Source: an uncultured bacterium (GTDB lineage: Bacteria > Cyanobacteriota > Vampirovibrionia > Gastranaerophilales > Gastranaerophilaceae). Taken from it: a stretch of 64,000 nucleotides of DNA. The translations under genes were made by a program, and so were the position numbers. The DNA lies in NCBI GenBank assembly GCA_949286705.1, contig CASEDF010000003.1, forward strand, positions 91,721-155,720, in the 5' to 3' direction. Of this stretch, positions 58,857-64,000 are shown piece after piece. Numbering within the stretch: position 1 is the stretch's first letter; every line of letters starts with the position of its first letter. The notes under the pieces are model-generated. The model did not search any database and had not been told where the DNA came from. It worked only from the letters and a program-made list of their open reading frames with translations.

Positions 58857-59819
58857 ATGACTACAGATGTAAATTCAATTGATAGAACAGGCGCAGACGC
58901 CCTTATTCCTTTGGAGATATCCAAAGATATTATTAAAGAAACTCCGCAGGCTTCAAAACTTTTGCCTTTGATGAGAAGACTGCCTAATATGCCTTCAAAA
59001 CAAAAGACATTACCGGTGCAAAATGCTTTGCCTGACGCTTATTTCTTGTCAGGTGACACAGCGCAGAAAAAAACAACTAAAGCTGAATGGGATAAATTGA
59101 CACTTACGGCGGAAGAACTTGCAGTGATTGTGCCTATTCCGGAAGCGGTTCTTGATGATTCATCTTTTGATATCTGGGAAGAAATTAAACCGCAAATTGT
59201 TGAAGCCATGGGCATTGCTATTGATAAAGCAATTCTTTTCGGCACAAATAAACCCGCAAGCTGGCCTACATCAATTTATGACGGCGCAAGTGCAAAGTCA
59301 CAGATTATTACGCTCGGAACAAATTCTGATGTTGCAGCCGATATTATCGGGGTTGACGGTATGATGTCACTCGTTGAAAAATCAGGCTTTGTTGTTAACG
59401 GATTTTATGCGGACGCTACATTTGAGGCATATTTAAGAGATTTGAGAGATAAAAATAACAATCTTTTGTATAATTCTTCTTTAATTACCAATACAGCCTC
59501 AAGTCTTGTGGGCAGACCTATTGTTTATGATAATAACGGTGTGTTTGATACAACCAAGGCTTTAATGGTTTGCGGCGATTTTTCAAAAGCTGTTTACTCA
59601 ATCAGACAGGATGTAACTTACAAGCTGTTAACCGAAGCTATTATTCAGAATACTGACGGCACAATTGCGTATAACCTTGCACAGCAGGATATGGTGGCTT
59701 TGCGTGTTGTAATGAGATTGGGTGTGCAAATTGCTAATCCCGTTACCCGTAAAAATGGCAAAAACGGTTACCCGTTTGCCATTTTGGCACCGGCAGAAAA
59801 CGATGATTTGGAATCATAA
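58857..59819 (+). CDS. Phage major capsid protein
   Basis: 320 residues. HK97-type features: LIPLEISKDIIKETPQASKL, LPVQNALPDAYFLSGD, LTAEELAVIVPIPEAVLDD (about 90-108), the long loop with FGTNKPASWPTS, and YDNNGVFDTTKALMVCGDFS. No N-terminal protease-processed delta domain is visible, as separate scaffold is present. Start 58857 after AAAGGAAAAAAT. A strong terminator follows it. Confidence 0.88.
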   Translation: MTTDVNSIDRTGADALIPLEISKDIIKETPQASKLLPLMRRLPNMPSKQKTLPVQNALPDAYFLSGDTAQKKTTKAEWDKLTLTAEELAVIVPIPEAVLDDSSFDIWEEIKPQIVEAMGIAIDKAILFGTNKPASWPTSIYDGASAKSQIITLGTNSDVAADIIGVDGMMSLVEKSGFVVNGFYADATFEAYLRDLRDKNNNLLYNSSLITNTASSLVGRPIVYDNNGVFDTTKALMVCGDFSKAVYSIRQDVTYKLLTEAIIQNTDGTIAYNLAQQDMVALRVVMRLGVQIANPVTRKNGKNGYPFAILAPAENDDLES

Positions 59820-59847
59820 TAACTCCATATATACCCCTTTTGGGATT

Positions 59848-59876
59848 TGGGCAGGGATTATCCCTGCCTTTTTTTT
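59848..59876 (+). terminator. Intrinsic terminator after the capsid gene
   Basis: GGCAGGGA, loop TTA, TCCCTGCC, then eight T. Probably lowers expression of the downstream connector genes. Confidence 0.9.
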
Positions 59877-59886
59877 GAGGTGAAAA

Positions 59887-60336
59887 ATGTTAGAAATATA
59901 TAAAAATTCATACGTAACTTTAGAAGAAGCGGATAAGTATTTTGAAGAAAAACTTGGAGCGGATTTCTGGGCAGAATTGGATGAAACTGCACAGGAAAAA
60001 GCTTTGATTACAGCGACAAGACAAATAGATATACAACCCTTTCTGGGAAGAAAGGCGGATCCTCGGCAGGAAATGTCTTTTCCCAGAATTATCCGCGGTA
60101 AAAAATATGAAGTGTTATCAAGAGTAAAAGCTGCTGTATGTGAGCAGGTTTTAGGGATGTTTTCTTCTGATTATGAGAATAATCCCAATGTGCAATCCGT
60201 TTCGCTCGGGTCGGCAAGCATAACCTTCCGCGATAATGCTGACTTTGAACTTTATCCCGAGGTTAAGCTGCTTTTGTCAGGGCTTTTGAAAAAAGGTTTT
60301 GATATTGAAAATGCTTACTATGAGGAGATGTATTAA
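59887..60336 (+). CDS. Phage head-tail connector (adaptor) protein
   Basis: 149 residues. YVTLEEADKYFEEKLGADFW and ALITATRQIDIQPFLGRKAD are the head-tail adaptor (DnaT-like gp6/gp15-type) signatures, followed by VKAAVCEQVLGMF. It would form the ring under the portal. GAGGTG ribosome-binding site. Two bases separate it from the next gene. Confidence 0.8.
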   Translation: MLEIYKNSYVTLEEADKYFEEKLGADFWAELDETAQEKALITATRQIDIQPFLGRKADPRQEMSFPRIIRGKKYEVLSRVKAAVCEQVLGMFSSDYENNPNVQSVSLGSASITFRDNADFELYPEVKLLLSGLLKKGFDIENAYYEEMY

Positions 60337-60338
60337 AA

Positions 60339-60707
60339 ATGTACGGCTTAAAAATGCTTCTGTCGGATATTGAATTCGCTAAATTTTTGGAGCAGGAAGT
60401 CGGAGATTATTTGCGAAAAGTTACAAATGCTCCGCAGGTTTATTCAAATGACCTGCGTCACCAGTATGCTGCGGCTGTTTTTACGCAGATGCGCGGGGAA
60501 AAATTGACGCGCAGGCTTGGAAAAGCAAATGAAATCTACGGATTTTTGTCAGGTCATGATGACAGAAAAATTGACCTTTACAATAACGATATCGGCATTG
60601 AATACGGATTGAAATTTCCGAACGCAAGCCGTGCAGATCTTTTGCAAATGCTTTTTCAGGATTATGCAAAAAATAAATCTGACAGAATGAAAAACATAGG
60701 CATGTAG
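60339..60707 (+). CDS. Phage hypothetical protein between connector genes
   Basis: 122 residues; mixed alpha/beta, no signature I recognise. Coupled to the connector gene. Its stop nearly meets the opposite-strand metallophosphoesterase stop, one base apart. A role in head completion is inferred from position only. Confidence 0.7.
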   Translation: MYGLKMLLSDIEFAKFLEQEVGDYLRKVTNAPQVYSNDLRHQYAAAVFTQMRGEKLTRRLGKANEIYGFLSGHDDRKIDLYNNDIGIEYGLKFPNASRADLLQMLFQDYAKNKSDRMKNIGM

Positions 60708-60708
60708 T

Positions 60709-61410
60709 TTATTTTGCTTCAGGAATAAACTCAATTACGGTAATTTCGGGCGGGTTAAAAAGTCTTGCCGGAATAATATTTGTTCCGGTTCCCCCCGTTA
60801 TTATCAGCCTGTTATCAATAAATCCTTTGCCAAAGCCGTATGCGGATGGTGTGATAAAAGGTCTGCCAAAAAGAGTTACCTGACCGCCATGGGTGTGTCC
60901 CGAAAGTATAAGTTTTACCCTTTTGGGAACTTTCGGATAAATATCAGGATTGTGGCTCAAAAGTATTACGGGATCTTTTGATTGTTCAAGTGCTTTTTGT
61001 ATATTCGGATTGTAATATTCAACTCCGGCAATTGTTATGCCGTCTGTTTTAATATTACGGTTATTTAAAAGGTTGGGCAGATTTGTGAATTCTTCAGGCA
61101 TGTCATGGTTTCCCAAAACGGAAAAAACAGGTGCATTTACTTTTGAAAGTTCTTCAATTACGTAATTTGCCGGAATTCGTTTTGTGTAATCTCCTACGTA
61201 GAATATGTAATCGGCATTTTGCGCGTTGATTTTTTGCACTACTTGTTTTACGCGGTGTTTGCTTTTGAAATGAAAATCTCCTGCAAGTATTGCTTTTTTG
61301 CCTGCCAGCTCGTTGAATTCAATTCGGTATGTTGTTGTCTTAAGCATATTCGGCTCGACAGCAAATATCCAGCAAGTTATTAAAAATAATATTAATAATA
61401 TTTCCCGCAC
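60709..61410 (-). CDS. Membrane-anchored metallophosphoesterase, opposite strand in phage module
   Basis: 233 residues, starting at GTG. An N-terminal hydrophobic helix (EILLILFLITCWIFAV, 3-18), then the calcineurin-like motifs ILAGDFHFKSKH (about 41), YVGDYTKR, VLGNHDMPEEF and ILLSHNPDIYP plus ILSGHTHGGQVTLFG with the metal His pairs. Family members hydrolyse phosphodiesters, including UDP-2,3-diacylglucosamine. TGTTATAAT ends six bases before the GTG, so it has its own leaderless promoter. It interrupts co-directional phage genes, so it looks like an accessory (moron) gene. Confidence 0.88.
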   Translation of the reverse strand: MREILLILFLITCWIFAVEPNMLKTTTYRIEFNELAGKKAILAGDFHFKSKHRVKQVVQKINAQNADYIFYVGDYTKRIPANYVIEELSKVNAPVFSVLGNHDMPEEFTNLPNLLNNRNIKTDGITIAGVEYYNPNIQKALEQSKDPVILLSHNPDIYPKVPKRVKLILSGHTHGGQVTLFGRPFITPSAYGFGKGFIDNRLIITGGTGTNIIPARLFNPPEITVIEFIPEAK

Positions 61411-61416
61411 TTCTAT

Positions 61417-61425
61417 ATTATAACA
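61417..61425 (-). promoter_or_regulatory. Extended -10 (TGTTATAAT) of the metallophosphoesterase, leaderless type
   Basis: Minus strand TGTTATAAT, six bases (ATAGAA), then GTG start. Same spacing as folE2 and ybgC. Confidence 0.55.
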
Positions 61426-61452
61426 TAAAAATATAAAAAAGGAATAATACAG

Positions 61453-61782
61453 ATGTCTATAATAAATTTTTTTTCAAACAAAAAGTACACATTATATAAA
61501 AAGTCTGTCAGCATTGACGAAACAAACGGAGCAAGCATTGCCAAATGGACGGCAGATAAAGAGATTTCAGGCTATTATGAGCCGTCTGAAACTCTTGTTG
61601 GTTCTGAAGCAGGCAACAAATACGGAATTACGGGTGTTTTTTACTGCGCGGAAAAGCTTGTGCCGTCGGACAGGATTGAAATTAATGGTAATTTATTGGA
61701 AGTCCGTGAGGCTGAATTCTGGCAGCTCAGGGGATTAAGTTATTACAAAGGATACTTGGTGAAGACAGATGAAAACTTATGA
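61453..61782 (+). CDS. Phage small head-tail/tail joining protein
   Basis: 109 residues. Beta-rich (KKYTLYKKSVSIDETNGASI, ITGVFYCAEKLVPSDRIEIN), consistent with the small head-closure or stopper proteins placed between connector and tail genes. GGAATAATACAG upstream. Overlaps the next gene by 14 bases. Function is by position and fold guess. Confidence 0.65.
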   Translation: MSIINFFSNKKYTLYKKSVSIDETNGASIAKWTADKEISGYYEPSETLVGSEAGNKYGITGVFYCAEKLVPSDRIEINGNLLEVREAEFWQLRGLSYYKGYLVKTDENL

Positions 61783-62296
61783 ATTTAAAACAAAGCTTTT
61801 CAGCTTTTTTAACGATAGAATGACAGAAAAATTCCCGGAACTTAAGGGGAAGATATTCAGGGAAAGATTGCGTTCGGACGTACCGTCTTATCCGTTTATG
61901 GTATTAAAAACCGGTGACAGAGAAAGAATTAATAAACGTTTTGAAAGTTTTAACGCAAACGGAAAAACATTTATCAGGGCGCAGTACAGAATAGGGATTA
62001 TTTTTTCGGTATATTCGCTTTATGAGAACCCTTGCTATGCGGAAGAAGAATCCGATGAGATTATAGATTATACGGAACAGCTGTTTCTTGATACGGATTT
62101 AACTCATGCATTACTTTTAGAAGAAGGTATTACGGTAAATGAGTTATTGTCGGGACCTGTAAGAGATTTAAGCTCTTTTGCGGAAACTAACCAGCAATTC
62201 AGAAAAGAAATTTGTATTGTTTTTGAGTTTGAGGATGTAAAAGAATATATTCCGCCGGAAGGTAAGGAACTTTATATGGATATTAATCACAGATAA
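61769..62296 (+). CDS. Phage tail-completion-like protein
   Basis: 175 residues, starting inside the previous gene. FKTKLFSFFNDRMTEKFPEL, then a beta sheet and the acidic EEESDEIIDYTEQLF; similar in layout to tail terminator or neck proteins (LIC_12616-like). Family not certain. Confidence 0.6.
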   Translation: MKTYEFKTKLFSFFNDRMTEKFPELKGKIFRERLRSDVPSYPFMVLKTGDRERINKRFESFNANGKTFIRAQYRIGIIFSVYSLYENPCYAEEESDEIIDYTEQLFLDTDLTHALLLEEGITVNELLSGPVRDLSSFAETNQQFRKEICIVFEFEDVKEYIPPEGKELYMDINHR

Positions 62297-62306
62297 GGAG
62301 CATAGA

Positions 62307-62876
62307 ATGAATATAATTGATTATAAAATACAGGGGTTAAAATATATAATTCCGTATTTACGTCCGAATGAAGATGTAAAAGCGTTATTATCGTCAATAG
62401 GTTTAAGATTTACAAACCTTCAAGATGCTTGCCGGTATTTGTCCGCCAGTCTTAACATAAATGATGCACGCGGTGTTTGGCTGGATTATGCAGGTACAGA
62501 AGTAGGAGCATCAAGAGATGAAAAGGATTTTGGAGATTATTTTTGTGTAAACAGACATCATATAAATGTACAAAAACGATTTTACTATTTGTCTTCAGGG
62601 ATAAACCCTGAAATTCCGTTAAGCCTTTCCGATGCGGAATTTATCCAGAAGATTTTTGCGTACATAGGGGCAAATTCAGCCTGCGGAACAGAAAATGATG
62701 TAATTGATATAGTGGGTATAATTACAAACGCACAGGAGGTTTCGCTAACAAAAACAGCAAGGTGTAATGTGAAAATAAAATTAAGCGGAAAATCATTGGT
62801 ACTTACGCAGAATACTGTTACTTATATCCAACAAATATTCGGCGATGGTATAAATTTAGTAGAAATTGAGTCATAG
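62307..62876 (+). CDS. Phage tail/baseplate protein (DUF2612-like)
   Basis: 189 residues. WLDYAGTEVGASRDEKDFGD then a Tyr/Arg-rich strand and LSDAEFIQKIFAYIGANSAC match the DUF2612-type tail proteins found near baseplate genes. AAGGAG ribosome-binding site ten bases before the start. Confidence 0.65.
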   Translation: MNIIDYKIQGLKYIIPYLRPNEDVKALLSSIGLRFTNLQDACRYLSASLNINDARGVWLDYAGTEVGASRDEKDFGDYFCVNRHHINVQKRFYYLSSGINPEIPLSLSDAEFIQKIFAYIGANSACGTENDVIDIVGIITNAQEVSLTKTARCNVKIKLSGKSLVLTQNTVTYIQQIFGDGINLVEIES

Positions 62877-62890
62877 AAAGGAGAAAACAT

Positions 62891-63895
62891 ATGAAATCGG
62901 AAGCTGCAATATATTTGCCGCCGGAAAAATTAGAAAATCCAAAACCGGATTACAACAGAGTAGCAAGTACAAAGAATACTCTAACGGGTTCGTTAGTCAA
63001 CGCACATTTGAAAAACATAAATATAGATACGTACACATTCAGTAAGAATTTAACGCTGCAAGGAAAAACGGAATTTGCTCAGCGTTATGCGGTAGGCGCA
63101 TTAACAAAGATTATAAACAAGCAGCCTGTAACAAATAAGACAATGCTTGACAGTTTGTTTAACACTTATGCGCCTTCGCTGAATGCATCTTTGGAACAAA
63201 CGGGTTATAACAGCTTAATGCAGATGAAAGATGCTGTGGCTAACGGCACGGTTAACCCGTCAACGTTTCTGACCGGTTTTTCAAACGCTTTGAACGCAAT
63301 ACAGGAAGAAAAAGATTTCCTCTACAGACGTAAAAAATACGGGAAGGAAATCCCTATAGATCTTGTGACTAAGTGTGATTATACTTATGATTTACAAATA
63401 GCTAAACACCCGACGCCACTTGGAAAAGATGCTATAAATTATATAAAAGATTTTGGCACTGTTAACATTATTGTTTCTGCACATGTAAAAAATGAAACCG
63501 CCGAGATATGGCAGATGAGTGACTATTCAAATAAGCTCACAGATGCTATGCTGCAAAAACAATTTGTGGTTTTTAGAATAGGGAATACTATTTATGAAGA
63601 TATTATTATATCAAAATATAAACCAATAATCACAAATATCTATGATCTATCATTTGACCTTACCCTTCAATACAATTATCTATTTGCGAGAGAAAGCAAA
63701 TTCAATTGGAAAAAGGGAATACGGGTCGTAAATTCTGATATTGATAACCAAAGATTAAGAAATTTATTGGCAAAGCCTGAATACATCGGAGAGGGTAAAG
63801 TCGAAAAGGTAAAGCCGACTGATACTCTTATAATCCAACAAGCCAAAAAAGCTCTGGGTAAAGATAAAATTATAATTAATGGACAAGAGTTGTAG
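62891..63895 (+). CDS. Phage tail protein, Dit-like C-terminal half
   Basis: 334 residues. Residues 1-150 are helical and Asn-rich; the second half (IPIDLVTKCDYTYDLQIAKH, then PTPLGKDAINYIKDFGTVNI) resembles Dit-type tail-tube baseplate proteins, where an 'xKHPxxxG' loop precedes a beta barrel. AAAGGAG ribosome-binding site. The last long gene before the edge. Confidence 0.6.
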   Translation: MKSEAAIYLPPEKLENPKPDYNRVASTKNTLTGSLVNAHLKNINIDTYTFSKNLTLQGKTEFAQRYAVGALTKIINKQPVTNKTMLDSLFNTYAPSLNASLEQTGYNSLMQMKDAVANGTVNPSTFLTGFSNALNAIQEEKDFLYRRKKYGKEIPIDLVTKCDYTYDLQIAKHPTPLGKDAINYIKDFGTVNIIVSAHVKNETAEIWQMSDYSNKLTDAMLQKQFVVFRIGNTIYEDIIISKYKPIITNIYDLSFDLTLQYNYLFARESKFNWKKGIRVVNSDIDNQRLRNLLAKPEYIGEGKVEKVKPTDTLIIQQAKKALGKDKIIINGQEL

Positions 63896-63898
63896 AGT

Positions 63899-64000
63899 TT
63901 ATTCCAAAGAATATGTTTTAACAGTATTTTGGGCATTACGAGAGTGCCAAAAGCCGTTCATCTCGTAGACGGTGTCACCGCCTTCCAAAGAATATGTTTT
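63899..64000 (-). CDS. Possible C-terminal end of a repeat protein on the minus strand
   Basis: TTCCAAAGAATATGTTTT (63902-63919) recurs exactly at 63983-64000, 81 bases on, i.e. 27 codons. On the minus strand this is open from the edge to TAA at 63899 and reads KTYSLEGGDTVYEMNGFWHS then RNAQNTVKTYSLE, where KTYSLE starts both copies. A repeated unit of 27 residues entering from outside the window is the likeliest reading; the plus frame is also open, and a non-coding repeat is possible. It is three bases from the convergent tail gene. Confidence 0.4.
   Translation of the reverse strand, partial: KTYSLEGGDTVYEMNGFWHSRNAQNTVKTYSLE

Overview
The window looks like a chromosome segment of a Gram-negative, anaerobic, fermentative gut bacterium. 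My best guess is a Gastranaerophilales/Vampirovibrionia (Melainabacteria) member. This is inference from several features together: an outer membrane (lpxK, an MsbA-like exporter, an MCE protein, Skp, a TpsB barrel), a trimeric NAD/ferredoxin-type [FeFe] hydrogenase, rubredoxin, a cyanobacteria-like ClpC, a type IV pilin-like protein, and short N-terminal 'NPSFG / ITFKG'-style motifs on several proteins. No ribosomal RNA or marker gene is present to settle the taxonomy.

Layout. 1-8.8 kb: the 3' end of an M49-like peptidase, a small beta-barrel protein, folE2, an rRNA methyltransferase / aminopeptidase P / parvulin cluster, a pilin-like protein, a GH13 enzyme and a LuxR-type response regulator. 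8.9-9.8 kb: tRNA-Ala and tRNA-Leu, with an exact five-fold 93-bp array of interrupted tRNA-Leu 5' halves. 10-15 kb: MsbA-like ABC exporter, a cysteine-peptidase-like protein, coaE / pseudouridine synthase / ybgC, and rubredoxin. 15-22 kb: tRNA-Pro with an interrupted partial copy, yidC, queA, a lytic transglycosylase, MCE protein, lpxK, nth. 22-26 kb: hydrogenase operon. 26.5-27.5 kb: tRNA-Lys with an att-like repeat and an XRE regulator. 27.5-35 kb: pth, a TPR protein, clpC, and three flagellar genes. 35-50 kb: GH38, glnA, an unusually long glycogen-synthase-like protein, nucleoside transporter, bioDA, tpsB, skp. 50-55 kb: pgi, tRNA-Gly, sigma factor, tRNA-Val, recN. From about 55.2 kb to the right edge: the left part of a tailed-phage head/tail module (terminase, portal, scaffold, capsid, connectors, tail genes). 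It carries a metallophosphoesterase on the opposite strand and, at the edge, possibly a repeat protein.

How the genes fit together: folE2 and queA belong to queuosine-tRNA synthesis. glnA feeds nitrogen metabolism. The GH13, GH38, glycogen-synthase-like and pgi proteins handle sugars and storage glucan. The hydrogenase and rubredoxin dispose of reductant. lpxK, MsbA, MCE, Skp and TpsB build the outer envelope.

The most unusual content is not protein-coding. Every tRNA gene here is flanked by partial copies of itself, long A/T palindromes or T-arm-like hairpins. Two different tRNAs (Leu and Pro) have upstream 5'-half copies interrupted at the same D-loop point by the same hairpin, whose stem shows compensatory base changes. 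A second repeat family of intergenic elements has a conserved core of about 55 bp, flanked by octanucleotide tandem repeats whose sequence differs from copy to copy. In the clearest copies the left and right flanks are complementary to each other. I could not check any of these against databases.
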